A DNA stretch of 64,000 bases from Lysinibacillus fusiformis (GTDB lineage: Bacteria; Bacillota; Bacilli; Bacillales_A; Planococcaceae): positions 2,108,001 to 2,172,000 of the forward strand of contig NZ_CP041696.1 of assembly GCF_007362955.1 (NCBI RefSeq), written 5' to 3'. Positions 10,265 to 23,624 of the stretch are shown here, in pieces (position 1 is the first letter of the stretch; each line of letters begins with the position of its first letter). The notes under the pieces were generated by a model, which saw only the letters and a program-made list of their open reading frames with translations, was not told the origin of the DNA and searched no databases. The translations under genes and the position numbers were made by a program.

Positions 10265-10326
10265 ACTTTCTAGCATAGTTCCATCACTATTTTCGTACAC
10301 TATATGTAAAAGGGTGGTGGATATGG

Positions 10327-11040
10327 GTGAAGCGCTGGCTTGCACTAGGAGTAATTATGCTAATGAGTATAGTGGTCGTGGCATATGAGACGAATGCTTC
10401 GGACCGTAACTTCTTCTTACCGGACCCACTTGGTGGCATGAAAATTGTCATTGATGCGGGGCATGGTGGTGAGGATGGAGGTGCTTCAAAGGGCGAAGTA
10501 ATTGAAAAGGAGATCACACTTGCTATTGCGCAGCAAGTAGAGAAGCGATTAAAGAATAAGGGCGCAACAGTCGTGATGACACGAACGAAAAATGGTGATG
10601 TCATTGACGAGCACGCATCTTCAGAAAGCTATAGTACATTAAGAGAGCGAAAAAAGCAGGATATCTTTTTACGCAAGGATATCGTTGAAAAAGAACAACC
10701 CAATGTCTTTATTACAATTCACGCGAATGCAATCCCGGAAACTAAATGGCGAGGAGCACAGGTGTTTTATCATAAGGGCGGACATGCTGATGGGGAACTG
10801 CTAGCTAAGAGTATTCAGCAATCGATTCGTACGAACTTACAGAATACAGACCGTGAAGCCCTGTCGATAAAACAGATATATCTGTTGAAGAAAGTGGAGG
10901 TTCCTGCGGCGTTAGTGGAGACGGGATTTATCAGTAATGACGAGGAACGTGCATTATTAGTTAATAAGAAATATCAAGAAAAGATGGCAGATGCCATCGT
11001 AGAAGGTATAGAAGACTATCTATTAGCAAAAATTGAATAG
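10327..11040 (+). CDS. cwlD: N-acetylmuramoyl-L-alanine amidase CwlD (spore cortex)
   Basis: A 237-residue Amidase_3 protein. CwlD, with PdaA, makes muramic-delta-lactam in the spore cortex, the mark recognised by germination lytic enzymes. A single N-terminal hydrophobic segment (about residues 4-20) acts as signal or anchor. The zinc ligands lie in IVIDAGHGGEDGG (H46) and FITIHANAI, and the catalytic glutamate is in ALVETGFISNDEE. The GTG start at 10327 follows AAGGGTGGTGG. The ATG at 10323 is in another frame. It sits between rpsI and salA, the Bacillus location. Confidence 0.93.
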   Translation: MKRWLALGVIMLMSIVVVAYETNASDRNFFLPDPLGGMKIVIDAGHGGEDGGASKGEVIEKEITLAIAQQVEKRLKNKGATVVMTRTKNGDVIDEHASSESYSTLRERKKQDIFLRKDIVEKEQPNVFITIHANAIPETKWRGAQVFYHKGGHADGELLAKSIQQSIRTNLQNTDREALSIKQIYLLKKVEVPAALVETGFISNDEERALLVNKKYQEKMADAIVEGIEDYLLAKIE

Positions 11041-11112
11041 AGCAACTGCTACCACGTAATTCAAATCATTATGATATACTAACATTGAGATAATATAAGG
11101 GGAGTGTTCGTC

Positions 11113-12168
11113 GTGATAACAGAACAACAAGTGCGAGAAATATTAGGACAACTACAAGATCCATTTTTACATAAATCATTAGCAGAAACAGATGGTATTA
11201 CAAATGTAGCCATTAAAGAAGAAAAAAATCATGTAAGTGTGAAAATAGCTATTGCCAAAACAAATACGCCTGAGCAGATGCAACTGCAAATGAAAATTGT
11301 TGATGTATTAAAAGAAGCGGGTGCTAACACAGTTGGTATTCGATTTGAAGAATTACCAGTAGAGAAGTTACAAAGCTTCCGTGGAACAGCAACAGAGGCA
11401 GAAGCTCAAGATATTTTATCGCCACTTAGCACAGTGCAAGTGATTTCAATTGCCTCTGGTAAGGGCGGTGTAGGGAAATCTACAGTATCAGTTAACTTAG
11501 CGGTTGCTTTGGCACGTCTAGGCAAAAAAGTTGGTTTAATTGATGCCGATATATATGGTTTCAGTGTACCAGATATGATGGGTGTTACAGACATGCCGAA
11601 AGTAGTCGACAATCGAATATATCCTGTTGATCGTTTAGGCGTGAAGGTTATTTCAATGGGCTTCTTCGTTGAAAATAATGCGCCGATTGTATGGCGTGGA
11701 CCAATGTTAGGAAAAGTATTAGATCAATTCTTCCGTGATGTAGAGTGGGGAGAGTTAGATTACTTATTATTAGACCTACCTCCAGGTACAGGTGATGTCG
11801 CTTTAGATATTCATCAAATGTTACCATCATCAAAAGAAATTGTGGTGACAACACCGCATCCGACAGCAGCTTTTGTAGCGGCTCGTGCGGGGGCAATGGC
11901 TTTACAAACAGATCATGAAATCTTAGGTGTTATTGAAAATATGGCATGGTTCGAGTCGAAATCAGGCGAACGCGAATTTGTATTCGGACAAGGCGGAGGA
12001 CCAAAATTAGCAGAAGAGTTACGCACAGAGCTACTTGGGCAAATCCCACTTGGCCAACCAGATTGGACAGAAGAGGACTTTGCACCTTCTGTGTATGCAG
12101 AGAAACACAGCACGGGACAAATCTATTTAGATATAGCGGCGGAAGTAATAAAAAAATTAAATAAATAA
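11113..12168 (+). CDS. salA: Mrp/NBP35-family P-loop ATPase (SalA/ApbC)
   Basis: A 351-residue protein with an N-terminal MIP18/DUF59-like domain (about 1-90) and an Mrp ATPase domain from about residue 105. The deviant Walker A is SGKGGVGKST, followed by GLIDADIYGFS and LLLDLPPGTGDVAL. The family acts as iron-sulphur carrier, and SalA in B. subtilis also affects scoC and protease expression. GTG 11113 was chosen because AAGGGGAG at 11097-11104 sits 8 nt before it. The upstream GTG at 11104 overlaps that site. Position between cwlD and gerD matches Bacillus. Confidence 0.9.
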   Translation: MITEQQVREILGQLQDPFLHKSLAETDGITNVAIKEEKNHVSVKIAIAKTNTPEQMQLQMKIVDVLKEAGANTVGIRFEELPVEKLQSFRGTATEAEAQDILSPLSTVQVISIASGKGGVGKSTVSVNLAVALARLGKKVGLIDADIYGFSVPDMMGVTDMPKVVDNRIYPVDRLGVKVISMGFFVENNAPIVWRGPMLGKVLDQFFRDVEWGELDYLLLDLPPGTGDVALDIHQMLPSSKEIVVTTPHPTAAFVAARAGAMALQTDHEILGVIENMAWFESKSGEREFVFGQGGGPKLAEELRTELLGQIPLGQPDWTEEDFAPSVYAEKHSTGQIYLDIAAEVIKKLNK

Positions 12169-12171
12169 GCA

Positions 12172-12207
12172 AAAACGGATTTCCTCAAGAAGGAGGAAAT
12201 CCGTTTT
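12172..12207. terminator. Bidirectional terminator between salA and gerD
   Basis: AAAACGGATTTCCTC (12172-12186) and GAGGAAATCCGTTTT (12193-12207) form a perfect 15-bp stem with a 6-nt loop and A/T tails on both sides. It serves the converging salA and gerD transcripts. Confidence 0.92.
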
Positions 12208-12223
12208 ACTATAATGTAGAGGA

Positions 12224-12832
12224 TTATTGCTTACTTTTTTGGTCACTTGCAGAACTTTCGCCACTTTCCCCACTGGTCGCTTTTTTCTCTCCATCAGCAG
12301 AGGCGCTGCCCTCACCGCTTTTTTTAATGAGCTCCTGCCATTTTGATTGCATAAGAGGACTTTCAATTGTTTCCTTTACGATTTCTTCCATTTGTTTCCG
12401 AAGATTGGCGGACTTTAAAATCGTCTCTAACTGCTTTTGCATATCAGGCTGACCGAAGAATGCCTCCATATCCTTTTGGAAAGTGGGATCTTTTATGAGT
12501 TCCTTCATAATATCCTGCTGTTGCTTTTGCATACTCTTTGCTACAGTTTCCTTAAACTTTGGATCTTCAAAAGTTTTTTTCCAAAAATCCTCTGCTTCCT
12601 TTGAAAGTAAAGTTTCTTCTGTCGCCTTCTTCACTTCGTCATGCTCCAATATCAATAATTCCCGGAAACTTGGCTCCTCTAAAAGCTGTCGCAATGCCTT
12701 TTTACCATCCTCTGTTTGAAGAGAGTCAATCATAATTTTTTTTATTTCATCATAGGACATGGTAGAAGTTTTATCTTGTGCACAGGCAGTAAGGAAAAGC
12801 ATTAGAATTAGTAATAAGGTGAATTTTCGCAT
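12224..12832 (-). CDS. gerD: Spore germination lipoprotein GerD
   Basis: A 202-residue lipoprotein. GerD clusters nutrient germinant receptors into the germinosome on the inner spore membrane. The lipobox LFLTAC puts the lipid cysteine at residue 17. The middle is a charged helical scaffold (EEPSFRELLILEHDEVKKAT, GQPDMQKQLETILKSANLR), and the tail is low-complexity Ser/Gly/Lys. The inner ATG at 12832 fits the AAAGGAC ribosome site better than the ATG two codons earlier. Opposite orientation to its neighbours is usual for this locus. Confidence 0.9.
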   Translation of the reverse strand: MRKFTLLLILMLFLTACAQDKTSTMSYDEIKKIMIDSLQTEDGKKALRQLLEEPSFRELLILEHDEVKKATEETLLSKEAEDFWKKTFEDPKFKETVAKSMQKQQQDIMKELIKDPTFQKDMEAFFGQPDMQKQLETILKSANLRKQMEEIVKETIESPLMQSKWQELIKKSGEGSASADGEKKATSGESGESSASDQKSKQ

Positions 12833-12982
12833 CAACATCAGTCCTTTCTATAGATAGACTCTTTCATTTATTGTTCACATTTATGATGACTTTATGTATT
12901 GGATGGGATGAGAAATAGCTTTTTTAACAATGCATTGTTAAAATGAGTACAGATATATTGAGAAATTGGGGGATTTTTTGTT

Positions 12983-13657
12983 GTGACGATACGAAATTGG
13001 GCAAAGTTTTTCTTCTTTGCAATGCTCGTTGGTGGTGTAGTCAACGGAGTTTTTAGTTTATTTATTCGTTGGGATTTCTTCCAACCTTATGTAACAGAGG
13101 GTCACTGGGGTGAATTTTTTGCCGGACTATTATGGATGGTATTTTTAGGGTTCACAATGAGCGTTATTGCGCAAGCAGGATTTTTCGCCTATTTAACTTT
13201 ACATCAAGTCGGAGTTAATATATTCAGAACACTAACATTATGGAATTGGGTACAGCTACTGCTAATTGCCGTAACCATCTTTGATATTGTGTTTTTCCGT
13301 TTTATACCGGGTGTAAAAGATGGGCAAAGTTGGTTATTTTATATTGGTTTATTAGTCGTATTAATCTTTGGATCTATTGCAACAGCTATGCAAAAAGTGA
13401 AAATGACTGGAAAAAAACATGTATTAGTTTCCGCGTTATTCTTTATGATAGTCATTACGACATTAGAATGGACAATTGCTTTAATGGGGCGAGATGAAAA
13501 TATCAATGAGTACGTCGCGTTGTTGCTATTTCCATTATTAGCTGTCAATGCCTATCAATTGTTAGTATTACCGAAATACAATGCAAAATCCGAAGAAGAT
13601 CGGCAAAAATTAGAAGCACGTCGTAAAGCAAGACGTGAACAAGCCAAAAATGCATGA
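12983..13657 (+). CDS. kbaA: KinB signalling pathway activation protein KbaA
   Basis: A 224-residue integral membrane protein with about six hydrophobic segments and a basic C-terminal tail (RQKLEARRKARREQAKNA). In B. subtilis KbaA is needed for full KinB activity in the sporulation phosphorelay. MTIRNWAKFFFFAMLVGGVV and the GEFFAGLLWMVFLGFTMSVI region fit the family. The GTG start at 12983 follows GGGGGA. It lies divergently from gerD and upstream of the rRNA operon, as in Bacillus. Confidence 0.88.
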   Translation: MTIRNWAKFFFFAMLVGGVVNGVFSLFIRWDFFQPYVTEGHWGEFFAGLLWMVFLGFTMSVIAQAGFFAYLTLHQVGVNIFRTLTLWNWVQLLLIAVTIFDIVFFRFIPGVKDGQSWLFYIGLLVVLIFGSIATAMQKVKMTGKKHVLVSALFFMIVITTLEWTIALMGRDENINEYVALLLFPLLAVNAYQLLVLPKYNAKSEEDRQKLEARRKARREQAKNA

Positions 13658-13665
13658 TAAAGCAT

Positions 13666-13704
13666 AAAAGAGTTGCCTCAAGATATCTTGAGGCAACTCT
13701 TTTT
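13666..13704. terminator. Bidirectional terminator after kbaA
   Basis: A 38-nt perfect palindrome (AAAAGAGTTGCCTCAAGATA and its complement) with T tracts on both strands serves kbaA and the converging minus-strand gene, whose stop overlaps it. Confidence 0.92.
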
Positions 13705-14359
13705 ATGGGGATTTTTTGGATTGAACTGAATAACCGAATATATTTTCTTCAATTGATATAAATTTATTTTGTTGTATTAAGGTATTAAATTCATTAAATG
13801 TAATGTTGCTATTTTGATGTAAAGAAATAAACAAAAAATCTCCTTTTTGTAATTTTGGTGTTTTATCTCCTTGCCAAATTAAAGAAGGAGAAAGGATATT
13901 TACCTGTTGTTGGAACAAAGTCTTTTGTAAATCCTGCGAATATTGATGATTTCGTGTGGCAAACCAAAGTGGTGTAGTGTTCAAGTGTTTTTCGTAAATA
14001 TTAATATCTTTTTGTACCAAAGCAAAATCAATGGGCTCGTCTACAGAATCTTCAGGACCTAATAATCCTGTTGGTAGTTTTCTTTCTAGAATGATTTTCA
14101 TATGTTCGGGTGAACGTTCAATCCAAGCAGCATCTAAAAGAAGAAGCGGGTAAGGTTCTTTTACAGTCTTTAGCCATTCTAAAAGTGATTCATCTGAAAA
14201 AGAAATTTCGACAATAAGTGATGTGCCATAATGTCCTTTAGTTACAACAGCTGGGGCATTTGCGATATTAAATACAGAAATCATAGTAGAATTTAAAGGC
14301 TTTATAAATACAAACAATATTACGATCAAACACAATGATATCAACGTTTTACGAAACAT
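13703..14359 (-). CDS. Hypothetical exported or membrane-anchored protein; possible degenerate polysaccharide-deacetylase fold
   Basis: A 218-residue protein I cannot name firmly. Residues 5-21 are a hydrophobic signal or anchor and the rest is soluble. It lacks the TFDD and HGYSH metal motifs of NodB deacetylases. Even so, the layout (LLLLDAAWIE, PLWFATRNHQYSQDLQKTLF, QVNILSPSLIWQGD, KGDFLFISLHQ) recalls the late motifs of the PdaB/YbaN group, and pdaB occupies this spot (kbaA to rrn) in B. subtilis, although on the other strand. I regard deacetylase ancestry as a hypothesis. The ATG is preceded by GAGGGTG. Confidence 0.55.
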   Translation of the reverse strand: MFRKTLISLCLIVILFVFIKPLNSTMISVFNIANAPAVVTKGHYGTSLIVEISFSDESLLEWLKTVKEPYPLLLLDAAWIERSPEHMKIILERKLPTGLLGPEDSVDEPIDFALVQKDINIYEKHLNTTPLWFATRNHQYSQDLQKTLFQQQVNILSPSLIWQGDKTPKLQKGDFLFISLHQNSNITFNEFNTLIQQNKFISIEENIFGYSVQSKKSP

Positions 14360-14428
14360 ATTAACACCCTCGTCTCTATTTAATTTAAGTGAAAAAATTA
14401 ACTCCTTAAAAAAACTTATGATTTAGTG

Positions 14429-14458
14429 TTGACTTTCATGAATAATCGATGTTATTAT
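14429..14458 (+). promoter_or_regulatory. rRNA operon promoter
   Basis: TTGACT (14429-14434), an 18-nt spacer and TATTAT (14453-14458) lie about 170 nt upstream of the 16S gene. The leader that follows contains CCTTGAAAACTGAACAAGC, a sequence usual in Bacillus rrn leaders. Confidence 0.7.
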
Positions 14459-14630
14459 GTATAAGTCGCCAAGAGATGACGCACTAAACGAAACAACATG
14501 AACCTTGAAAACTGAACAAGCAAAACGTAATCAATATAGTTTTCAGTAGCTAACTTCGGTAAGTGAACAAAACAAAATTTTGGACATCAAAATTGATGCC
14601 AGCAAAACAATTTGAGCTTATCAAATTTCT

Positions 14631-19413
<4,783 letters not shown>

Positions 19414-19479
19414 AAAATGTTTGAAACATTCAATGCACCGTTTATCCAGTTTTGAAAGAATAACATCTTTCTACATAGG

Positions 19480-19598
19480 GTTTCAAGATACAAGTAGTTC
19501 GAGGAAGCGATTGAGAGAAGGAAGGAACGTACCCAAGTACGTGACTGACTGAACGAATGAAGCTGACAAAGAAATACGCTGTATATTGAAAGCCGACA
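19480..19598 (+). repeat. Spacer module copy 2 (before 5S)
   Basis: The same module as 16369-16486, here filling the 23S-5S spacer. Conserved blocks include GAGGAAGCGATTGAG, AGTACGTGACTGA and GTATATTGAAAG. Confidence 0.8.
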
Positions 19599-19601
19599 AT
19601 A

Positions 19602-19717
19602 GTCTAGTGATGATGGCAAAGAGGTCACACCCGTTCCCATACCGAACACGGAAGTTAAGCTCTTTAGCGCCGATGGTAGTTGGGGGCTTCCCCCTGTGAG
19701 AGTAGGACATCGCTAGG
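19602..19717 (+). rRNA. rrf: 5S ribosomal RNA
   Basis: The gene of about 116 nt begins GTCTAGTGATGATGGCAAAG, contains CACACCCGTTCCCATACCGA and ends GTAGGACATCGCTAGGC. The terminal strands pair as expected. It is followed by a terminator. Confidence 0.96.
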
Positions 19718-19723
19718 CGCAAA

Positions 19724-19760
19724 AAGTCGCTGCTGATACACTCAGTAGTGGCTTTTTTTA
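19724..19760 (+). terminator. rRNA operon terminator
   Basis: AAGTCGCTGCTGA pairs with TCAGTAGTGGCTT (three G-T pairs), followed by TTTTTT, just after the 5S gene. Confidence 0.88.
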
Positions 19761-19806
19761 TGAGCTTTTCTATACAATAATGTGAAATTTTAGCCAGTGA
19801 CATAAA

Positions 19807-19848
19807 AAGGAGATATATCAGCAAGGTTCTTAGTTGATATATCTCCTT
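19807..19848. terminator. Terminator for the acyl-CoA synthetase gene
   Basis: AAGGAGATATATCA (19807-19820) and TGATATATCTCCTT (19835-19848) form a perfect 14-bp stem. The minus strand runs into TTTTT, so it ends the minus-strand transcript. Confidence 0.85.
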
Positions 19849-19855
19849 AATTATT

Positions 19856-21433
19856 TTAAACAGTTGTTGCTCGTAGCTCAACCCGTCTAATTTTACCGGA
19901 TGTTGTTTTTGGAAGCTCATCTAAAAAGACAATACTACGAGGATATTTATAAGGCGCTGTTAGCGTTTTAACGTGCTCCTGTAACTCTTTTGTTAGCTCA
20001 TCTTCATCACGATTTCGGAACCCTTCACGTAAGATTACAAACGCTTTAACAATATGACCCCTAATTTCATCTGGTGCTGCAACAACAGCACATTCTTGTA
20101 CAGCTTCATGTTTGTTTAAAGCATCTTCTACTTCAAACGGCCCAATCGTATAACCTGAAGAAATAATAATATCATCACCGCGACCTTCAAACCAGAAGTA
20201 GCCGTCCACGTCGCATTTAGCTTGGTCACCTGTAATGTACCAATCACCCCGGAAGGCAGCATGTGTGCGCTCAGGCTCACGATAATACTCTTTAAATAAT
20301 GCAGGAGATGATTTGTGTACAGCAATATCTCCAACTTCTCCTACTGGCGCCTCATTACCTTCTTGGTCAATAATGCGGACGATATTACCAGGTGTCGGAA
20401 CACCCATAGAACCAGGGCGTAATTCGGTATTTTCAAGTGTCCCTATTAGTAGCGTGTTTTCTGTTTGTCCATAGCCATCACGCACTTTAAGGCCAAAGTT
20501 TTGCATAAATGTTTCAATTACAGGGCGATTCAAAGGTTCCCCAGCTGAAACAGCACTTCGTAGAGCTGATAGATTATAATCTTTCAAACTATCAATCTTC
20601 GCAATAATACGATATTCGGTTGGTGTGCAACAAAGGACATTTACCTGCTCATCTTGAATGAGCTGAAGATACGTTTTTGGATCAAAACCGCCGTGATATA
20701 CGAATGCCGTTGCTCCAAGCATAATTGTTGATAAGAATGGGCTCCAAATCCACTTCTGCCAGCCAGGTGCCGCTGTTGCCCAAACTAAGTCACCTTCACG
20801 TACACAAAGCCATTTAGAAGCTGCTGTTCGAATATGTGCATACCCCCAGCCGTGTGAGTGAACGACACCCTTAGGCTTACCCGTTGTACCCGAAGTATAA
20901 GAAAGAAATGCCATGTCGTCACGTTTTGTAGCAACTGCTGTAAAAGTAACAGGTTGTGTACTTGCAAGTTCATCTAAAGAAGTCCAATTAGTATTCGCGT
21001 TGCCAATGACTAACTTTGTATTCAATGCATCAACTGTTGAAGTAATACGGTCTACCTCACAAGTAAATGCTTCATATGCAATAACTGCCTTTGCAGAAGA
21101 GTGCTCCATACGATATTCTAGATCACTTGCACGTAACATCTCCGAACACGAGATAGGAACGATTCCCGCCTTTAAACAGCCTAGGAACACGAAGTATGCT
21201 TCTGGTAGGCGTGGAATGATGACTAATACGCGGTCGCCTTTTTGAAGCCCCTTATTTGTGAAGGCATTTGCGTATTGATTCATTTTCTGAATAAGCTCAG
21301 CATAAGAAATTCCCCGACGTTGTTGTTGTGCATCTAGCCAGCGTATTGCTTGGCGGTCACTATCTAAGGAAAATTTTTCTAATTCCTCTGTGATGTTATA
21401 AAGTTCTGGTGCGATTAAATCATTTGTTACCAT
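19856..21433 (-). CDS. Acyl-CoA synthetase of the MbcS/AcsA type
   Basis: A 525-residue AMP-forming synthetase of the ANL superfamily. Motifs in order are YTSGTTGKPKGVVHSHG (about 184-200), CCTPTEYR, DGYGQTE (about 325-331), YITGDQAKCDVDGYFWFEGR and the acetylation-site lysine in PKTTSGKIRR near the C-terminus. It resembles B. subtilis YtcI/MbcS, which activates branched short-chain acids, but medium-chain substrates are also possible. ATG 21433 follows GGGGAGGAC. A TTG further upstream lies inside that site and was not used. It is a single-gene transcript between rrn and the tRNA cluster. Confidence 0.85.
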   Translation of the reverse strand: MVTNDLIAPELYNITEELEKFSLDSDRQAIRWLDAQQQRRGISYAELIQKMNQYANAFTNKGLQKGDRVLVIIPRLPEAYFVFLGCLKAGIVPISCSEMLRASDLEYRMEHSSAKAVIAYEAFTCEVDRITSTVDALNTKLVIGNANTNWTSLDELASTQPVTFTAVATKRDDMAFLSYTSGTTGKPKGVVHSHGWGYAHIRTAASKWLCVREGDLVWATAAPGWQKWIWSPFLSTIMLGATAFVYHGGFDPKTYLQLIQDEQVNVLCCTPTEYRIIAKIDSLKDYNLSALRSAVSAGEPLNRPVIETFMQNFGLKVRDGYGQTENTLLIGTLENTELRPGSMGVPTPGNIVRIIDQEGNEAPVGEVGDIAVHKSSPALFKEYYREPERTHAAFRGDWYITGDQAKCDVDGYFWFEGRGDDIIISSGYTIGPFEVEDALNKHEAVQECAVVAAPDEIRGHIVKAFVILREGFRNRDEDELTKELQEHVKTLTAPYKYPRSIVFLDELPKTTSGKIRRVELRATTV

Positions 21434-21627
21434 ATGAACAGTCCTCCCCAAAACAAATTTAATTGAAAATTCTTTAAACTATTTATATTTTAACAATTAC
21501 AATAATATACAGCAAGAATATTTGGTGCATAAAATAGAAATATTAGATTTAATAGAGAACTATCAGGTGTTTTTGTAAGGGGAAATAGAAGCTCTATAAT
21601 TAATATGAAAATTTTTATAAAAAGGGA

Positions 21628-21655
21628 TTGCATAATTTACAATCCTTGCTATAAT
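21628..21655 (+). promoter_or_regulatory. Promoter of the tRNA cluster
   Basis: TTGCAT (21628-21633), a 16-nt spacer and a perfect TATAAT (21650-21655) with an extended -10 TG. A second, weaker TTGCAT-17-TAATAT follows at 21844-21872, before tRNA-Glu. Confidence 0.75.
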
Positions 21656-21708
21656 AATAAATGTACTTATGAGGTTGTTGAAAAACAGCTAAAATTGAAT
21701 AGTATTGT

Positions 21709-21785
21709 TCCGAAGTAGCTCAGTTGGTAGTAGCACCTGACTGTTAATCAGGTTGTCGCAGGTTCGAGTCCTGCCTTCGGAGCCA
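21709..21785 (+). tRNA. tRNA-Asn (GTT)
   Basis: The acceptor strands TCCGAAG and CTTCGGA pair perfectly. The anticodon GTT sits in CTGTTAATC, the T arm is GCAGGTTCGAGTCCTGC, and CCA is encoded. Confidence 0.95.
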
Positions 21786-21904
21786 TTTTTTTGCCCATTT
21801 TTAACATACATATATTTTGAAAAAATAAATTATTAAAAAAGGGTTGCATCATGAAAGAAATGATGTTAATATAAATCTTGTCTTGTTTGAGACATAAAAA
21901 AAAT

Positions 21905-21979
21905 GGCCCCTTGGTCAAGCGGTTAAGACACCGCCCTTTCACGGCGGTAACACGGGTTCGAATCCCGTAGGGGTCACCA
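21905..21979 (+). tRNA. tRNA-Glu (TTC)
   Basis: The acceptor GGCCCCT pairs with AGGGGTC (one G-T). The anticodon TTC sits in CCTTTCACG, the T arm is ACGGGTTCGAATCCCGT, and CCA is encoded. Confidence 0.95.
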
Positions 21980-22053
21980 TTTCCTTAGCATTGTAGTAAT
22001 GCAAAGGCTTAAAAAGAATAAATAAACTGTAAAGAAATTACACCTGTTTTTAT

Positions 22054-22129
22054 GGAGGATTAGCTCAGCTGGGAGAGCATCTGCCTTACAAGCAGAGGGT
22101 CGGCGGTTCGAGCCCGTCATCCTCCACCA
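22054..22129 (+). tRNA. tRNA-Val (TAC)
   Basis: The acceptor GGAGGAT pairs with ATCCTCC. The anticodon TAC sits in CCTTACAAG, and CCA is encoded. Confidence 0.95.
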
Positions 22130-22144
22130 TATAGTGTTAATTTC

Positions 22145-22228
22145 GGAGGGGTAGCGAAGTGGCTAAACGCGGCGGACTGTAAATCCGCTCCTTAGGGTTC
22201 GGCGGTTCGAATCCGTCCCCCTCCACCA
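22145..22228 (+). tRNA. tRNA-Tyr (GTA)
   Basis: The 84-nt length, with a long variable arm (class II), fits tRNA-Tyr. The anticodon GTA sits in ACTGTAAAT, the acceptor GGAGGGG pairs with CCCCTCC, and CCA is encoded. Confidence 0.95.
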
Positions 22229-22247
22229 GTTTTATTTATACAATGAT

Positions 22248-22322
22248 TGGGGTATAGCCAAGCGGTAAGGCAACGGATTTTGATTCCGTCATGCCCTGGT
22301 TCGAATCCAGGTACCCCAGCCA
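22248..22322 (+). tRNA. tRNA-Gln (TTG)
   Basis: The acceptor TGGGGTA pairs with TACCCCA. The anticodon TTG sits in ATTTTGATT, and CCA is encoded. Confidence 0.95.
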
Positions 22323-22333
22323 TTTTTTATTTT

Positions 22334-22406
22334 GAGCCATTAGCTCAGTTGGTAGAGCATCTGACTTTTAATCAGAGGGTCGAAGGTTCGAGTCCTTCAT
22401 GGCTCA
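22334..22406 (+). tRNA. tRNA-Lys (TTT), no encoded CCA
   Basis: The acceptor GAGCCAT pairs with ATGGCTC. The anticodon TTT sits in ACTTTTAAT. After the discriminator A the sequence reads CTTTT, so CCA must be added by the tRNA nucleotidyltransferase, unlike the five upstream tRNAs. Confidence 0.95.
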
Positions 22407-22454
22407 CTTTTCTATAAAATATATTCAAAAGTGTCACATTAACTACAGATACTA

Positions 22455-22487
22455 ATCTCTTACTGAAAACAGTAGGAGATTTTTTTA
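22455..22487 (+). terminator. Terminator of the tRNA cluster
   Basis: ATCTCTTACTG (22455-22465) pairs with CAGTAGGAGAT (22470-22480) around AAAA, followed by seven T. Confidence 0.9.
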
Positions 22488-22589
22488 TTTTCCTTTTTTG
22501 CTTGCATGAATATGCACAAATGTGTTGAGTTGAGCCAAAGGTATTGTTGGCTTTACAATAGTTATACAACACAGAGGGGGTATAAAATA

Positions 22590-23495
22590 TTGAATAAACA
22601 TAGTATTTCAATCATTGGAGTGCCGACAGATTACGGACAAACACGCAGAGGCGTAGATATGGGGCCAAGTGCCATTCGTTATGCAGGTATTGTTGATCGT
22701 TTAGAAGCGATTGGTCATGAGGTACAGGATCAGGGAGATATCCGTGTTAATCATAAGCAAGAAATTTCAATTATTGATAAACAACTGTTAAATTTAGAAG
22801 AAGTTGTCGATATAAGTACTACTTTGGCAAGCAGAGTGCATGAAGCGGTTGAGCAGAAGAAATTTCCACTTGTATTTGGTGGAGATCATAGCATTGCAAT
22901 CGGCACGCTAGCTGGACTTGGTGAACATTATAAAAATTTAGGTGTTATCTGGTTTGATGCACATGCAGATTTAAACACGCCAGATACAACACCATCGGGG
23001 AATATTCATGGGATGCCGCTAGCTGTTAGTATTGGACTAGGGCATGAACGACTTGTACAAATTCGTAATTATGCACCGAAAATTAAACCTGAAAATGTCA
23101 TTATTATCGGAGCTCGTTCAGTAGATCCTGGAGAACGTGAACTGATTCGTCAACAAGGTATAAAAGTCTATTCAATGCACGAGGTAGATCGACTAGGTAT
23201 GACTCGTGTTATGGAAGATGCTCTTTCCTATTTAAAAGAACGCAAGGTGGATGGTTTGCACTTATCGCTTGATTTAGATGGCCTAGATCCGCTGTATACA
23301 CCTGGGGTGGGAACGCCAGTACCTGGTGGAATGACATACCGTGAAAGTCATTTAGCGATGGAAATGTTACAGGAATCAGGTATGCTTACATCCGCTGAAT
23401 TTGTAGAGGTTAACCCGATATTAGATGAAAAGAACAAAACAGCAGATGTTGCAGTGGCATTAATGGGCTCATTATTTGGAGAGACCCTCGTATAA
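22590..23495 (+). CDS. rocF: Arginase
   Basis: A 301-residue Mn-dependent arginase that splits arginine to ornithine and urea, the first step of arginine catabolism. Metal-binding motifs are GGDHSIAIG (near 96), WFDAHADLNTP (near 120-130) and SLDLDGLDP (near 223-231). GVGTPVPGGMTYRE is also conserved. The TTG at 22590, with GAGGGGG 9 nt upstream, gives the normal family start NKHSISIIGVPTDYG. The upstream ATG at 22506 adds an untypical extension. It lies between the tRNA cluster and sigW. Confidence 0.93.
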   Translation: MNKHSISIIGVPTDYGQTRRGVDMGPSAIRYAGIVDRLEAIGHEVQDQGDIRVNHKQEISIIDKQLLNLEEVVDISTTLASRVHEAVEQKKFPLVFGGDHSIAIGTLAGLGEHYKNLGVIWFDAHADLNTPDTTPSGNIHGMPLAVSIGLGHERLVQIRNYAPKIKPENVIIIGARSVDPGERELIRQQGIKVYSMHEVDRLGMTRVMEDALSYLKERKVDGLHLSLDLDGLDPLYTPGVGTPVPGGMTYRESHLAMEMLQESGMLTSAEFVEVNPILDEKNKTADVAVALMGSLFGETLV

Positions 23496-23559
23496 TAAAA
23501 TTATCAAAAAATGTCTATTGTCGCATCGAATAAAAATCTTTTGTTATAATTAATTAAAA

Positions 23560-23586
23560 TGAAACTTTTCTTATCGATGGGTCGTA
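23560..23586 (+). promoter_or_regulatory. SigW-type autoregulatory promoter
   Basis: TGAAAC (23560-23565), a 17-nt spacer and CGTA (23583-23586) match the extracytoplasmic-function SigW consensus. Its place about 40 nt before sigW agrees with known autoregulation in B. subtilis. Confidence 0.85.
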
Positions 23587-23624
23587 TAGTATAAGACAGT
23601 TGTAAAGGTGGAGAAGTTAACACA

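Noticed and set aside
22506-22589. ATG-initiated N-terminal extension of arginase
   Set aside because: The extension is not arginase-like, and the GAGGGGG site fits the TTG at 22590.
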